This document shows positions 48,854 through 58,687 of a stretch of DNA of 64,000 nt, in pieces. The notes under the pieces are model-generated. The model did not search any database. It saw nothing but the letters and a program-made list of their open reading frames with translations, and was not told the DNA's origin. The DNA is taken from assembly GCA_902580275.1 (NCBI GenBank), contig CACHJZ010000003.1:62001-126000 (forward strand). The letters run 5' to 3'. Position numbers and translations under genes: made by a program. Position 1 is the stretch's first letter; each line of letters opens with the position of its first letter. Source of the DNA: an uncultured Pelagibacteraceae bacterium (lineage in GTDB: Bacteria > Pseudomonadota > Alphaproteobacteria > Pelagibacterales > Pelagibacteraceae).

Positions 48854-49678
48854 ATGAATAATATATACCAAATATATTTAATATCAGATTCAACTGGTGA
48901 AACTTTAGACAGAATATTTTTAGCCTTAAAAGCCCAATTCAATAATTTTCATTACAAAACGAATCACTTTTCATTTACTAGAACTGAAAATCAGATTCAA
49001 AAGATTTTAGAAAACTGTAAAAAACAAAAGAAGACAATAATACTTTACACAATTGTTGACGAAAAACTTAGTAATTTTTTAAAAAAACAATCTATGAAAA
49101 ATAATATTCCTTGTTATGGCCTTTTAGGAGATTTAATCGATAGTTTTTCTAAACTGTTAAATCAAAATGCATTAAACGTACCAAGTAGACAACATATAAT
49201 GAACGATGAATATTATAAAAAAATCGACGCTATCCAATTTACCATGAATCATGATGATGGAAATGCCATAGGAGATATAGAGCAGTCAGATATAATATTA
49301 ATTGGAGTTAGCAGAACTAGTAAGACACCAACTTCTATTTATCTGGCTAATAAAGGATACAAAGTTTCAAACATACCTATTGTTAATAAAAACTCGATAC
49401 CAGAGAATATTAAGAGGAATAAATCAAAAAAGTGTATAATAGGCTTAATAGCAGAACCCGAAAGGCTTGCCGAAATAAGAAAAAACAGAATGACCAGTCT
49501 TAAAGAAACTGGAAATCAAAAATATACAAACTTACGAAAAATTCAGGATGAAGTAGAAAGTTCAAGAAATACATTTATAAAGTTCAAGTGGCCTACAATA
49601 GATGTTAGCAGAAAATCTGTTGAAGAAACAGCTGCCTCTGTCATTAAAATCTACGAAATAAGCAGAAAAAATGCCTGA
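48854..49678 (+). CDS. ppsR: Pyruvate,phosphate dikinase / PEP synthase regulatory protein
   Basis: DUF299-type bifunctional kinase/phosphorylase that switches PPDK or PEP synthase by phosphorylating it using ADP. The 274 residues begin with YLISDSTGETLDRIFLA near 8-24 and have the P-loop-like GVSRTSKTPTSIYLA near 153-167. Which of the two targets it serves cannot be told from the window. First gene to the right of the proposed oriC, as in Rickettsia (RP001). It overlaps maf by 8 bp. Confidence 0.94.
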   Translation: MNNIYQIYLISDSTGETLDRIFLALKAQFNNFHYKTNHFSFTRTENQIQKILENCKKQKKTIILYTIVDEKLSNFLKKQSMKNNIPCYGLLGDLIDSFSKLLNQNALNVPSRQHIMNDEYYKKIDAIQFTMNHDDGNAIGDIEQSDIILIGVSRTSKTPTSIYLANKGYKVSNIPIVNKNSIPENIKRNKSKKCIIGLIAEPERLAEIRKNRMTSLKETGNQKYTNLRKIQDEVESSRNTFIKFKWPTIDVSRKSVEETAASVIKIYEISRKNA

Positions 49679-50249
49679 TATCATTTTAGCTTCTAAAAGC
49701 AAAGTAAGAAAAACTATACTTGAGAAAAATAAAATCAATTGCATAGTTAAGCCATCAAATGTAGATGAGGAACCTGTCAAAATTAGTCTTTTAAAAGAAG
49801 GTGCATCTCCCGAAATAATTTCAAAAAATCTAGCCGAACTGAAAGCAAATAAAGTTAGTCAGAAAGCAAATGATGACCTAGTTTTAGGGGCTGATAGTGT
49901 AATAGATTTAAATGGAGAATTAATATCCAAACCAGAAAGCAGGGATGATGCCTTAGAAATATTAAAAAAATTAAATGGAAAAAAACATAATTTAATCAGC
50001 TCAGTGTGTATATCTAAAAATGGTTCAATGATATGGAATCACACAGATAAAGCAAAATTAACGATGAAAAAACTATCAGAAAAATACCTAATAGAATACC
50101 TTGCTAAGATTACTGATGAGGACCTATATTCTTATAATGTTTACCAAATTGAAGGAGAAGGTAGAAATTTGTTTACAAATATAGATGGGGATGAAGATAC
50201 TATAATGGGATTACCTATTAAAAAAATAAAAGATTATTTAAAAAAATGA
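49671..50249 (+). CDS. maf: Maf-type nucleoside triphosphate pyrophosphatase
   Basis: Hydrolyses non-canonical or selected canonical nucleoside triphosphates, and in some bacteria is linked to division arrest. The 192 residues begin with PDIILASKSKVRKTIL near 2-17 (family ASxSxRR) and contain VLGADSVIDLNGELISKP near 66-83 with the catalytic aspartate. The start overlaps ppsR by 8 bp, the end overlaps aroE by 4 bp. Confidence 0.94.
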   Translation: MPDIILASKSKVRKTILEKNKINCIVKPSNVDEEPVKISLLKEGASPEIISKNLAELKANKVSQKANDDLVLGADSVIDLNGELISKPESRDDALEILKKLNGKKHNLISSVCISKNGSMIWNHTDKAKLTMKKLSEKYLIEYLAKITDEDLYSYNVYQIEGEGRNLFTNIDGDEDTIMGLPIKKIKDYLKK

Positions 50250-51040
50250 AAAAATATCTAGTAATTGGAAATCCAATTGAGCATTCACTATCTCCCAAAC
50301 TCCATAATTTCTGGCTAAGAAAAAATAAGATAGATGCAATATATGAAAAGAAATTGCTTAATGAAAATGAAATTGAAAATATTATTTTAAAAATAAGATC
50401 TAACGAGTTACACGGAGTAAATGTAACTGTTCCATATAAAAATACAGTTGTTCAGCATATGGATATTTTAACAAAAGAAGCAAATGAAACAAAATCTGTA
50501 AATACAATTTACACAAAAGACCAAAAAATTATTGGCCATAATACCGATATAGCCGGATTTGAACTAGGAATAAGATCTTATGGATATGATATTAAAAAAA
50601 AAAATATTTTTATATTTGGGGCAGGCGGCGTAGTTCCATCAATTATAGCAGCTCTTAAGAAAATGGGGGCATCAAAGATATTCTTATATAATAGAACTGT
50701 TTCAAAATCTGAAAATATTAAGAAATTGTTCAGGGATATTGAAATTGTAGATAAAAAAAATATTCCAAATGATACTGATATGTTAATTAATGCTTCAAGT
50801 CTTGGAATAAAGAAAAACGATAAAATTGATTTAAATTATAAAAAAATCGGTTCAAATAAATTTTATTACGATGTTATTTATAATCCTGTGGAAACTTTTT
50901 TTTTAAAAGAAGCAAAAAAATTTGGAAACAAAGTTGAGAATGGTAAAAAAATGTTTATCTATCAGGCACACCAAGCATTCGCAATTTGGCATAACGTATT
51001 TCCAAAAATAGATGAAGAAGTTGAAAAGCTACTTGATTAA
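50246..51040 (+). CDS. aroE: Shikimate dehydrogenase
   Basis: NADPH-dependent reduction of 3-dehydroshikimate to shikimate. The 264 residues show VIGNPIEHSLSPKLHN near 5-20, GVNVTVPYKN near 56-65 with the catalytic lysine, HNTDIAGF near 97-104 and the nucleotide-binding GAGGVVPSI near 125-133. Overlaps maf by 4 bp and shares one base with coaE (TAATG). Confidence 0.96.
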   Translation: MKKYLVIGNPIEHSLSPKLHNFWLRKNKIDAIYEKKLLNENEIENIILKIRSNELHGVNVTVPYKNTVVQHMDILTKEANETKSVNTIYTKDQKIIGHNTDIAGFELGIRSYGYDIKKKNIFIFGAGGVVPSIIAALKKMGASKIFLYNRTVSKSENIKKLFRDIEIVDKKNIPNDTDMLINASSLGIKKNDKIDLNYKKIGSNKFYYDVIYNPVETFFLKEAKKFGNKVENGKKMFIYQAHQAFAIWHNVFPKIDEEVEKLLD

Positions 51041-51618
51041 TGATGATTAGAATTGCTGTAGTAGGAGAGATTGGATCTGGAAAAACCTTTGTATCAAATT
51101 TATTTGGTTTTCCTGTTTTCAGCGCCGACGATGAGGTAGCGAAAATATATAAAAAAAATAGGATTGTTTATAGAAAACTAAGGCTTAAATTGCCAAAATT
51201 TGTTTCCTCATTTCCGGTTAATAAAAAAAATATAATTACTGCAATAAAATATAATCCAAAGAACTTAAAAACAATATCCAATATAATTCACCCAGTTGTT
51301 AGAAAGCAAATGAGAATATTTTTAAAAAAAAATTATAAAAGAAAAGCAATCGTTCTAGATATACCATTATATTTCGAAAATAATCTAAATGAAAAAAACG
51401 ATATTGTGATTTTTGTAAGCGCTAAAAAAAAACTTATAAATGAAGCATTAAAAAAGAGAAAAAAATCAAATATAAACCTTTTAAAAAAATTATCAAAATT
51501 ACAAAAGTCACTTGCTACAAAGAAAAAAAAATCCGATTATGTTATTGTAAACAACTTTAGAAGTGGAAATATAAGAAAAAAAGTAGACATTATAAAAAAA
51601 CAAATTTTTAACAAATGA
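51040..51618 (+). CDS. coaE: Dephospho-CoA kinase
   Basis: Last step of coenzyme A synthesis, phosphorylating dephospho-CoA. The 192 residues have a P-loop GEIGSGKT near 8-15, FSADDEVAKIY near 29-39 (family DADxIAH) and VVLDIPLYFEN-like AIVLDIPLYFEN near 101-112 (family DVPLLFE). Very rich in lysine in the last third, as expected from AT pressure. Overlaps dnaQ by 4 bp. Confidence 0.93.
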   Translation: MMIRIAVVGEIGSGKTFVSNLFGFPVFSADDEVAKIYKKNRIVYRKLRLKLPKFVSSFPVNKKNIITAIKYNPKNLKTISNIIHPVVRKQMRIFLKKNYKRKAIVLDIPLYFENNLNEKNDIVIFVSAKKKLINEALKKRKKSNINLLKKLSKLQKSLATKKKKSDYVIVNNFRSGNIRKKVDIIKKQIFNK

Positions 51619-52283
51619 AAGAAGTAATTTTAGATACAGAAACAACAGGTTTAGATGTTAAAGATGGTCATCGTATTGTGGAAATTGGATGTTTAGAGAT
51701 TGATAATTACGTATTAACATCAAAAAAGTTTCACTGTTATTTAAATCCAGAAAGAAAAGTTTCAGAACAAGCTTTAAAAGTGCATGGGTATACTGATGCC
51801 TTCTTAGCAACACAAAAAAAATTTTCTGATGTAGTTGACGAATTTTCAGATTTTATAAAAGATAAAAAACTGATTATTCACAATGCAAATTTTGATCTTT
51901 CACATTTGAATAATGAATTGGCAATCTTAGGAAAAAATAAAATTAACTCACAAAACGTTATAGATACACTTGAATTAGCAAGAAGCAAATTTCCAGGAGC
52001 TCAAAATAGTCTCGATGCACTGTGTAAAAGATTTAAAATAGATAATTCTAAAAGAGTTAAACATACAGCACTAGTAGATTGCGAGCTTCTATCAAAGGTT
52101 TATGTTAATTTGACTGGACAAAAGGAGCCAACATTAAATCTTAAAATTGGAGAAAATAACATAGAGCGTGAAGATAATAAAAAAAAAATTCAATATTATA
52201 ATATGGTTATAAAACCTACTGATGAAGAAGTTAAATTGCACAAAAAATTTTTAAAGACCAAACTTAAAAAAAATTTTTTCTAA
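51615..52283 (+). CDS. dnaQ: DNA polymerase III subunit epsilon (proofreading exonuclease)
   Basis: 3'-5' exonuclease of the replicative polymerase. The 222 residues have the DEDDh motifs: ExoI LDTETTGLD at 6-14, ExoII with HNANFDLSHLNNEL near 89-102, and ExoIII with HTALVDCELLSKVY near 149-162. The clamp- and alpha-binding tail is short. Overlaps secB by 4 bp in convergent orientation. Its place just after coaE is the usual one. Confidence 0.95.
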   Translation: MKEVILDTETTGLDVKDGHRIVEIGCLEIDNYVLTSKKFHCYLNPERKVSEQALKVHGYTDAFLATQKKFSDVVDEFSDFIKDKKLIIHNANFDLSHLNNELAILGKNKINSQNVIDTLELARSKFPGAQNSLDALCKRFKIDNSKRVKHTALVDCELLSKVYVNLTGQKEPTLNLKIGENNIEREDNKKKIQYYNMVIKPTDEEVKLHKKFLKTKLKKNFF

Positions 52284-52702
52284 TTAAACTTTTCATTGAA
52301 GAGTTTCGTAAAGTCTACTTTTTTTTCAAATTTAACACCTGGATAACCAGAATCTGTAATCATATTTATTAATATTTTCTCAAGTTTTGGAAAAATTTCA
52401 TTTTGAACATCACAAAGTATTATTTTTTGTAGGTCTTTTTTTTCTTTAATCTCATCACCTATTTTAACAATTGAACTATATATTACCTCAAAGTAAGATT
52501 TCTTTTCGACTTGCTTCTTATCTTGGAATTTAAGCGTTGTATTAACTTCTATTAATTTATTTTTTAAGGGTTTCGAGTTAATATCAATATCAAGTTCGTA
52601 CTTAGAAATATTATCTTTTGTATACAAATAACTTTCTACATTTGGAGTCTCACTGGAAAGGTCTTTTATGTAACCAGATAGTATTTTAAACTTTTCACTC
52701 AT
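52280..52702 (-). CDS. secB: Protein-export chaperone SecB
   Basis: Tetrameric chaperone that keeps preproteins such as porins unfolded for SecA. The 140 residues begin FKILSGYIKDLSSETPN near 5-21 (family YxKDLSFExPN) and continue with the beta-rich SecB core. The C-terminal SecA-binding tail, usually Gly/Leu rich, is barely present. It overlaps fxsA by 4 bp. The secB-fxsA order near oriC is common in alphaproteobacteria. Confidence 0.9.
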   Translation of the reverse strand: MSEKFKILSGYIKDLSSETPNVESYLYTKDNISKYELDIDINSKPLKNKLIEVNTTLKFQDKKQVEKKSYFEVIYSSIVKIGDEIKEKKDLQKIILCDVQNEIFPKLEKILINMITDSGYPGVKFEKKVDFTKLFNEKFN

Positions 52703-53112
52703 TTTTTATCATCTATATCTTCGGATTCACCTTCAATAAAGTCCTCATTTATCTTTTTTTCTTTTGAAATTTTTGTTGAAAATTTATTAAATATAAGTTT
52801 CCTAGTTGGGGGAAAAATCATTAAAAAACCAATTAGGTCAGTTGCAAAACCAGGAATAATCAGTAACAAAGCTGCAAACGCAAGAGCCGCTCCAGATACT
52901 ATCTCATAAATTGGAATCTCGTTTTCCATCAACTGGCCCATACCAGACTTTAGAGTATTGAAGCCCTCATATTTTGCATAATATATACCAATGACTGCTG
53001 TGAGAAAAATGAGCGAAATAGTGTATAAAGCTCCAATTTTTCCACCAATCTCGATAAAAAGATAAATTTCTAATGCAGGAATTAAAATTATAGTTAATAA
53101 AATCGCGTTCAT
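52699..53112 (-). CDS. fxsA: FxsA-family membrane protein
   Basis: Inner-membrane protein of unclear role; FxsA was named for suppression of F exclusion of phage T7. The 137 residues have hydrophobic segments near 2-16, 28-44 and 72-95 with the family features PALEIYLFIEIGGKIGA near 12-28 and PGFATDLIGFLMIFPPTRKLI near 87-107. An acidic tail closes the protein. Divergent from the Tim44-like gene with 58 bp between starts. Confidence 0.92.
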   Translation of the reverse strand: MNAILLTIILIPALEIYLFIEIGGKIGALYTISLIFLTAVIGIYYAKYEGFNTLKSGMGQLMENEIPIYEIVSGAALAFAALLLIIPGFATDLIGFLMIFPPTRKLIFNKFSTKISKEKKINEDFIEGESEDIDDKK

Positions 53113-53170
53113 TTGTCTTTTAATTAATTTGCTAGTTGAAATTAAATAACATAGTAAATATTATTGTACT

Positions 53171-53758
53171 ATGAATTATAGTTTCGAGTATATAGATATA
53201 ATACTTTTAGCAATGATTGCGGGATTTATTTTCTTGCGATTAAGAGGCATTCTAGGAAAAAAATCAGGTTTTGAGGATAAAATGTCTGCAAGTTTTGCTC
53301 ACGACTTCCCATCTGAGACTACTAAAAAACCTTTAAATGAAAAAACTTTTGATGAAAATGCTAAGAAAGATTTCTTATCTGGAGCAAAAATTGCATACGA
53401 AACAATTATAACGAGCTTTTCCTCAGGTAACTTAAAAGGGGTCAAACAACTTTTAGATAAAAAAGTATATGAGCAATTTGATGAAGCTATAAAAGCCCGT
53501 AATTCAAGTGGTCAAGTATCAGAAACCACCTTCATAGGAATAAATTCAGCAGAGATCAAAAACCACGAAAATAAAAAAGGCTTTCTAGAAGTAACGGTAA
53601 GTTTTGTAAGTGAGATTATTTCATGTGTGAAGGATAAGGATAATAAGATTTTATCGGGAGATCCAAAAAAAATTAAAAAAGTGTTTGATACTTGGACATT
53701 CTCTAAGGAAATTAATTCCACAAGTCCCAATTGGTTATTAGTTAGCACTGAAGCTTGA
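53171..53758 (+). CDS. Tim44-like domain protein
   Basis: Alphaproteobacterial homologue of the mitochondrial import component Tim44, with a membrane-linked role that is not settled. The 195 residues have an N-terminal hydrophobic segment (~8-25), a polar linker and the Tim44 domain (~70-195), ending with the conserved TWTFSKEI-x5-PNWLLV near 175-192. Genes of this type sit between fxsA and an Smr protein near oriC in many alphaproteobacteria; mltA, often between them, is absent here. Its stop overlaps the next start as TTGA. Confidence 0.88.
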   Translation: MNYSFEYIDIILLAMIAGFIFLRLRGILGKKSGFEDKMSASFAHDFPSETTKKPLNEKTFDENAKKDFLSGAKIAYETIITSFSSGNLKGVKQLLDKKVYEQFDEAIKARNSSGQVSETTFIGINSAEIKNHENKKGFLEVTVSFVSEIISCVKDKDNKILSGDPKKIKKVFDTWTFSKEINSTSPNWLLVSTEA

Positions 53759-54168
53759 AAAATAAAATTTCAGGAAAAGATAGGAAAGATTGGGAAGATT
53801 TTATAACCAAAAAAGATAAAGTTGAAGATAAAGATAATTTATCAAAGCAAAACACTAGTTATAAGGGTCATATGGAAATAGATTTACATGGTTATTCTCT
53901 TGAGGAAGCAAATAAAAAGGTGTTTAAATTTATCAACGACTGTCATGAAAAGAATATAAAATCTATTAATGTTATTACAGGTAAAGGTCTTAGATCAAAG
54001 AATAATGAAGATCCTTATTCTTCCTCTGATCTTGGTATGTTAAAAAATTCTGTTCCAGATTTTATAAAAAATAATTCAGATTTAATGAATAAAATTAAAT
54101 ACATAAATTTTGATGAAGTCGCATCAAAAAATAAAGGTAATTTTTATATTTATTTAAAAAAAAATTAA
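53755..54168 (+). CDS. Smr-domain protein
   Basis: Smr domains are small nuclease/DNA- or RNA-binding modules also seen at the end of MutS2. The 137 residues start at TTG (53755), overlapping the Tim44-like TGA by 4 bases. After a charged N-terminal part come the signatures MEIDLHGYSLEEA near 40-52 and INVITGKGLRSKNN near 75-88, i.e. the family LDLHG and TGxG motifs, the latter carrying an insertion-like SKNNEDPYSSSD loop. Substrate unknown. Confidence 0.9.
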   Translation: MKNKISGKDRKDWEDFITKKDKVEDKDNLSKQNTSYKGHMEIDLHGYSLEEANKKVFKFINDCHEKNIKSINVITGKGLRSKNNEDPYSSSDLGMLKNSVPDFIKNNSDLMNKIKYINFDEVASKNKGNFYIYLKKN

Positions 54169-54172
54169 TTTT

Positions 54173-54778
54173 ATGAAAAAATTTAATCCAAGAATTAAAG
54201 CAAGAATTCGAAAAAGCAAAATAGATATTAAAAAAAAACTTTCAGCTGTGTCTGAAAAAGCTAAGGTTGTCAAAAGTCAAGCAAACATAAAAAATTTCTT
54301 TGATTGGGTTAAAGGTGCTGAGCTAGTAGAATTAGAGAAATGTGATATCTCTGAGGATCCCGTTAGACCAGAACTAGATAACATATTTAGAACTAATTAT
54401 GGGAGAAAAATATTTGGAGTAAAATTTAAAGACGAAATTCATGCAGTAATGTGTTTTGCATTCACAGACGAGATACCTAAAACTGTTGAGGAACTCGATT
54501 TATTCAGTCAAGACGCCTTTTTAAAAAACGTTCAAAGAGATCCAAATAAAGTTGGTAGAATAGCAATTGCTTATACGGTTTGGTCTAAGAAAAAAGGGGG
54601 TGGTAAACTTATTGTAAAAGAGGTTTACAAAATGATAAAAAAATCAAATCATCTGAATAGATTAGTGACTCTGTCGCCTTTGACTGATATGGCGAGAAAA
54701 TTTCACCTCAGAAATGGCGCTGTAGAACTACAAGTTAATGAAACAACCCAAAATTTTGAATATAAAGTTATAAAATAA
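54173..54778 (+). CDS. Uncharacterised protein, possibly GNAT-like
   Basis: I do not firmly recognise this 201-residue protein. The N-terminal ~40 residues are strongly basic ([21 protein letters not shown]), which could bind nucleic acid. The remainder suggests an acyltransferase-like fold: a strand [10 protein letters not shown] (~127-136), then [15 protein letters not shown] like a GNAT acetyl-CoA loop and helix, and [18 protein letters not shown] (~165-182), resembling the GNAT end in which a residue run enters a -NGF/A turn. It overlaps hslU convergently by 11 bp and follows the Smr gene after 4 bp. Confidence 0.55.
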   Translation: MKKFNPRIKARIRKSKIDIKKKLSAVSEKAKVVKSQANIKNFFDWVKGAELVELEKCDISEDPVRPELDNIFRTNYGRKIFGVKFKDEIHAVMCFAFTDEIPKTVEELDLFSQDAFLKNVQRDPNKVGRIAIAYTVWSKKKGGGKLIVKEVYKMIKKSNHLNRLVTLSPLTDMARKFHLRNGAVELQVNETTQNFEYKVIK

Positions 54779-56135
54779 ACTTTGATAAATCCGTATCTTT
54801 AACTAATTCACCTAGATTTTTCTTGATATAATCAGAGTCTACTACAATTTTTTCACCGGATCTGTCAGTAGCGGTAAAACTTATTTCATCCAGAACTCTT
54901 TCAATGATTGTATGAAGTCTTCTTGCACCTATATTTTCTACTGTAGAATTTACCTCTGTAGCAATGTTAGCTATAGTATCAATTCCATCATCAGAAAATT
55001 CTAAATCAACATTTTCTGTTTTAAGTAATGCTTTGTATTGTTTAATTAAACTGTTATCTGGCTCTTTTAAAATTTTTTTAAAATCTTCACTTGTTAAAGC
55101 TTCAAGCTCAACTCTTATTGGTAAACGACCCTGTAATTCTGGTAAAAGATCTGAGGGTTTTGCTAGTTGGAACGCGCCTGATGCTATAAAAAGTATATGA
55201 TCAGTTTTAATAGGTCCATACTTTGTACTTACCGTTGTTCCCTCTATCAAAGGCAATAAATCTCTTTGAACTCCTTCCCTGGATACGTCACCACCAACTC
55301 TATCAGTTCTTGCTGATATTTTATCAATTTCATCAAGAAATACGATACCATTATTTTCAGTAGAATTTTTTGCAGATTTAATAATTTTGTCTTGCTCAAT
55401 TAATTTATCAGACTCTTCATTAATTAAAATTTCATGAGATTCTTTTACAGTCATTTTTTTCTTTTTGGCTTTATTACCCATACCTTTACCAAGCATTTCA
55501 CCAATATTGATCATCCCTACATTAGCACCTGGCATTCCAGGTATTTCAAACGATGGCATAGTGTTTGCTTCGTTTACCGCAATTTCAATTTCATTATCAT
55601 CTAAGTCACCATTTCTTAATCTTTTTCTAAAGCTTTCTCTTGTAGCAACACTTGCTTTATTTCCAACTATTGCATCAAGTACTTTTTCCTCTGCTTGTTT
55701 TTGAGCTTGTGCGTATACTTCTTTTCTTTTTTTTACTTTCTCCATAGCAATAGCTATTTCAAGTAAATCTCTTACTATTTGCTCAACATCTCTACCGACG
55801 TAGCCAACTTCAGTAAATCTTGTAGCCTCAACTTTTACAAATGGCGCTTCTGCAAGTTTCGATAATCTTCTTGATATTTCAGTTTTTCCGACTCCAGTTG
55901 GTCCAATCATTAAAATATTTTTTGGTAAAACTTCGTCTTTCATGTCGCCTTTTAAAGCTTGTCTTCTCCATCTATTTCTTAATGCGATAGCCACAGCCCT
56001 TTTAGCTTTATTTTGTCCAACTACAAATCTATCAAGTTCGGAAACTATTTCTCTTGGAGAAAGAGAGTTTACAAAAGATTCATCTTGATCTTTTTTATCC
56101 TTAGGAACCAAAGGTGTTACATTATTTTTTTCCAT
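54768..56135 (-). CDS. hslU: HslU, ATPase of the HslUV protease
   Basis: AAA+ unfoldase (ClpY) that feeds proteins to HslV. The 455 residues begin with [33 protein letters not shown] near 26-58, then Walker [10 protein letters not shown] near 83-91, the I domain (~110-240), Walker [11 protein letters not shown] near 261-270, and RDLLPLIEG near 289. Normal length. hslV overlaps by one base upstream. Usually part of the RpoH regulon. Confidence 0.97.
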   Translation of the reverse strand: MEKNNVTPLVPKDKKDQDESFVNSLSPREIVSELDRFVVGQNKAKRAVAIALRNRWRRQALKGDMKDEVLPKNILMIGPTGVGKTEISRRLSKLAEAPFVKVEATRFTEVGYVGRDVEQIVRDLLEIAIAMEKVKKRKEVYAQAQKQAEEKVLDAIVGNKASVATRESFRKRLRNGDLDDNEIEIAVNEANTMPSFEIPGMPGANVGMINIGEMLGKGMGNKAKKKKMTVKESHEILINEESDKLIEQDKIIKSAKNSTENNGIVFLDEIDKISARTDRVGGDVSREGVQRDLLPLIEGTTVSTKYGPIKTDHILFIASGAFQLAKPSDLLPELQGRLPIRVELEALTSEDFKKILKEPDNSLIKQYKALLKTENVDLEFSDDGIDTIANIATEVNSTVENIGARRLHTIIERVLDEISFTATDRSGEKIVVDSDYIKKNLGELVKDTDLSKFIL

Positions 56136-56650
56136 TATATTTTTTCCATATTTATGTTGTCGTTTGTGAAAACGCAGATTTCTGAAGCAACCTTAATTGC
56201 TTTTTTTGCTATCTCTTCAGCTGACATATCAGTATCCATTAATACTTTTGCTGATGCCAAAGCATAATTCCCACCTGATCCAATACCAATTACATCACCT
56301 TCAGGTTCTAGAACATCGCCTGTTCCTGAAATTATAAAACTTTTTTCTTTATCACCGATAGCCATTAATGCCTCTAGTCTTCTTAAATATTTGTCTGTTC
56401 TCCAATCCTTTGCAAGTTCAACAGCGGCTCTTGTTAAATTACCAGCATGTTTTTCTAATTTTGACTCTAATCTTTCAAATAAAGTTAATGCATCTGCTGT
56501 TGATCCAGCAAATCCTGCGATCACATTTCTTTTCTCAATTTTTCTAACTTTGTTTGCTGTTCTCTTGATGACAGTATTTCCCATGCTAACCTGCCCATCA
56601 CTAGCAACTACAACATCTTTATTTTTTCTTACTAATACTATTGTTGTCAT
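56135..56650 (-). CDS. hslV: HslV, peptidase of the HslUV protease
   Basis: Threonine peptidase (ClpQ), related to the proteasome beta subunit. The 171 residues begin [25 protein letters not shown]; after removal of Met, Thr2 is the catalytic nucleophile. Later [17 protein letters not shown] near 47-63 and [13 protein letters not shown] near 120-132 are family motifs. It shares one base with hslU. The 90-bp gap to the divergent hisB holds both promoters. Confidence 0.97.
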   Translation of the reverse strand: MTTIVLVRKNKDVVVASDGQVSMGNTVIKRTANKVRKIEKRNVIAGFAGSTADALTLFERLESKLEKHAGNLTRAAVELAKDWRTDKYLRRLEALMAIGDKEKSFIISGTGDVLEPEGDVIGIGSGGNYALASAKVLMDTDMSAEEIAKKAIKVASEICVFTNDNINMEKI

Positions 56651-56740
56651 ACATGTTAGATGGACATTAATTTCTATAATTCAAGTTCTTGATTACTTTT
56701 ATTGATATAAGCAAATAATGAATATATACGTATTTAAATA

Positions 56741-57331
56741 ATGAAGAGAAAAGCTGATATTACTAGAAAAACCAAAGAAACATCAATCAAGGTTGAGCTG
56801 AATATTGATGGTAAAGGTCAATACAAAATTGACACAGGAATTGGTTTTCTTGATCACATGCTTGAGCAACTATCAAAACATTCTTCAATTGATCTTAAAG
56901 TCAAAGCAAAAGGAGACACGCATATTGATTTACATCACACAACTGAAGACACAGGAATTGCCATTGGTGAATGCTTAAAAAAGGCGTCAAAAAATTTTGT
57001 TGGAATAAAAAGATATGCACATGCGTTATTACCCATGGATGAAACTTTAACAAGAGTAGCAATTGATATGTCTAATAGACCATATCTTATTTGGAATGTT
57101 AAATTGAAGGTTGAAAAATTAGGCGAAATGGATACTGAGTTATTCAAAGAATGGTTTCAGGCATTTGCTCAATCTGCCGGAATAACTATGCACATTGAAA
57201 ATATTTATGGTGACAACAGCCACCACATAATCGAATCTTGTTACAAAGGACTTGCTAGATCACTAAGAGCAGCACTTGAACTAGACCCTAAAAATAAAAA
57301 TACAGTACCCTCTACAAAAGGTTCTTTATAA
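56741..57331 (+). CDS. hisB: Imidazoleglycerol-phosphate dehydratase
   Basis: Sixth step of histidine synthesis, dehydrating imidazole glycerol phosphate. The 196 residues are the monofunctional type, with [16 protein letters not shown] near 38-53, [19 protein letters not shown] near 64-82 (metal histidines) and [19 protein letters not shown] near 159-177. First of five his genes in the common alphaproteobacterial order next to hslVU. Confidence 0.97.
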   Translation: MKRKADITRKTKETSIKVELNIDGKGQYKIDTGIGFLDHMLEQLSKHSSIDLKVKAKGDTHIDLHHTTEDTGIAIGECLKKASKNFVGIKRYAHALLPMDETLTRVAIDMSNRPYLIWNVKLKVEKLGEMDTELFKEWFQAFAQSAGITMHIENIYGDNSHHIIESCYKGLARSLRAALELDPKNKNTVPSTKGSL

Positions 57332-57343
57332 AAAAAAGAATTA

Positions 57344-57970
57344 ATGAAAGTCACAATTGTTGATTATAGCTCGGGCAATATTAGCTCTGTAATAAATTCA
57401 TTTAAAGAAGTTGCGCAAAATAAAGCAACAATAGAAGTAAACTCAGATTTAAATAAAATTAAATCCTCAGATAAAATTGTTCTACCCGGACAAGGTTCAT
57501 TTAAAAGTTGTGTAGATGCATTAAACAAAATCAGCGGTTTAAATGATGCTTTAAATGAATTTGTATTAGTAAATAAAAAACCACTTCTGGGCATTTGTGT
57601 TGGTTTACAAATGTTTGCAGATGTTGGTTATGAGGAAACAGAAACAAAAGGACTAGGATGGATTTCAGGCAAAGTATCAAAAATAGACAATCAGAATGGC
57701 AAATTCAAACTTCCACACATTGGCTGGAACCAAATAAACATATTGAAAGATAGTAAAATTTTTAAACAGGTAGAAAATAATTCACATATGTACTTTGTTC
57801 ATAGTTATGAATTCATGCCTACAGATAATAACGTTATTTCAGCTACTACTGATTATTCAACAAAAATTGTTTGTTCAGTAGAGAAAGAGAATATATTTGG
57901 AACACAATTTCACCCAGAAAAAAGTGATAAAATTGGATTAAAAATAATAAATAATTTTATAAATTTATAA
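57344..57970 (+). CDS. hisH: Imidazole glycerol phosphate synthase, glutaminase subunit
   Basis: Class I glutamine amidotransferase giving ammonia to HisF. The 208 residues show LPGQGSFKSC near 47-56, PLLGICVGLQMF near 80-91 with the catalytic cysteine, and GTQFHPEKSD near 186-195 with the catalytic histidine and glutamate. hisA begins in the very next base. Confidence 0.97.
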   Translation: MKVTIVDYSSGNISSVINSFKEVAQNKATIEVNSDLNKIKSSDKIVLPGQGSFKSCVDALNKISGLNDALNEFVLVNKKPLLGICVGLQMFADVGYEETETKGLGWISGKVSKIDNQNGKFKLPHIGWNQINILKDSKIFKQVENNSHMYFVHSYEFMPTDNNVISATTDYSTKIVCSVEKENIFGTQFHPEKSDKIGLKIINNFINL

Positions 57971-58687
57971 ATGAAAATATTTCCAGCAATAGATATTAAA
58001 GATGGAAAATGTGTAAGACTTGTTAAAGGAGATTTTAAAAATAAAACAGAATATGAAATGTCCCCAGTTGAACAAGCTAGCAAATATAAGGATCATGGTT
58101 TCAAAAATTTACATATAGTCGATCTTGATGGAGCTTTAACTGGCGAAACAGTTAATCTAGGCGCCATCCATAATATAGTTAGTAAATTCGATCTAAAGGT
58201 AGAGATTGGTGGAGGTATCAGAAAGCTTGATAGTATTCAAAAATATGTTGATGCTGGTGTTGAAAAAGTTATTTTAGGAAGCGCTGCTATTAAAGATAAA
58301 AAATTTTTAAAAGAAGCATGTAAAAAGTTTCCAAATAAAATAGCATTAGGCTTAGATGCTAAAGATGGATATTTATCAGTATCTGGATGGAAGGAAAATA
58401 CTAATCAATTATCTTTAGACTATTTGAATGAAGTAAATGATTATGGAGTTAGTAGACTTATTTATACCGATATAAATAAAGATGGAATGAAGCAAAGCCC
58501 AAATTTCGAAGATACATCAAAAATTGCAGCTAAATCAAATTGTCCTGTAATTATATCTGGTGGGGTTTCATCAATAGATGATATTAAAAAAGCAAAAGGT
58601 TTAAAAAATATTGAAGGTATAATAGTTGGAAAAGCAATTTACGATGGTGATATTAAATTAGAAGAACTTGTGAAAGAGGATGCTTAA
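57971..58687 (+). CDS. hisA: ProFAR isomerase (phosphoribosylformimino-AICAR-P isomerase)
   Basis: (Beta-alpha)8 barrel isomerase of histidine synthesis. The 238 residues begin [18 protein letters not shown] near 4-21 with the catalytic aspartate, then [11 protein letters not shown] near 49-59, VEIGGGIRK near 76-84, and TDINKDGM near 167-174. The end overlaps hisF by 8 bp. Similar fold and motif layout to HisF, as expected from their common origin. Confidence 0.97.
   Translation: MKIFPAIDIKDGKCVRLVKGDFKNKTEYEMSPVEQASKYKDHGFKNLHIVDLDGALTGETVNLGAIHNIVSKFDLKVEIGGGIRKLDSIQKYVDAGVEKVILGSAAIKDKKFLKEACKKFPNKIALGLDAKDGYLSVSGWKENTNQLSLDYLNEVNDYGVSRLIYTDINKDGMKQSPNFEDTSKIAAKSNCPVIISGGVSSIDDIKKAKGLKNIEGIIVGKAIYDGDIKLEELVKEDA

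Noticed and set aside
56651..56740. Heat-shock-like promoter for hslVU (CTTGAA and CCATCT on the minus strand)
   Set aside because: It fits neither the alphaproteobacterial nor the E. coli RpoH consensus well, and initiation would fall on the start codon. Kept only as a weak possibility.
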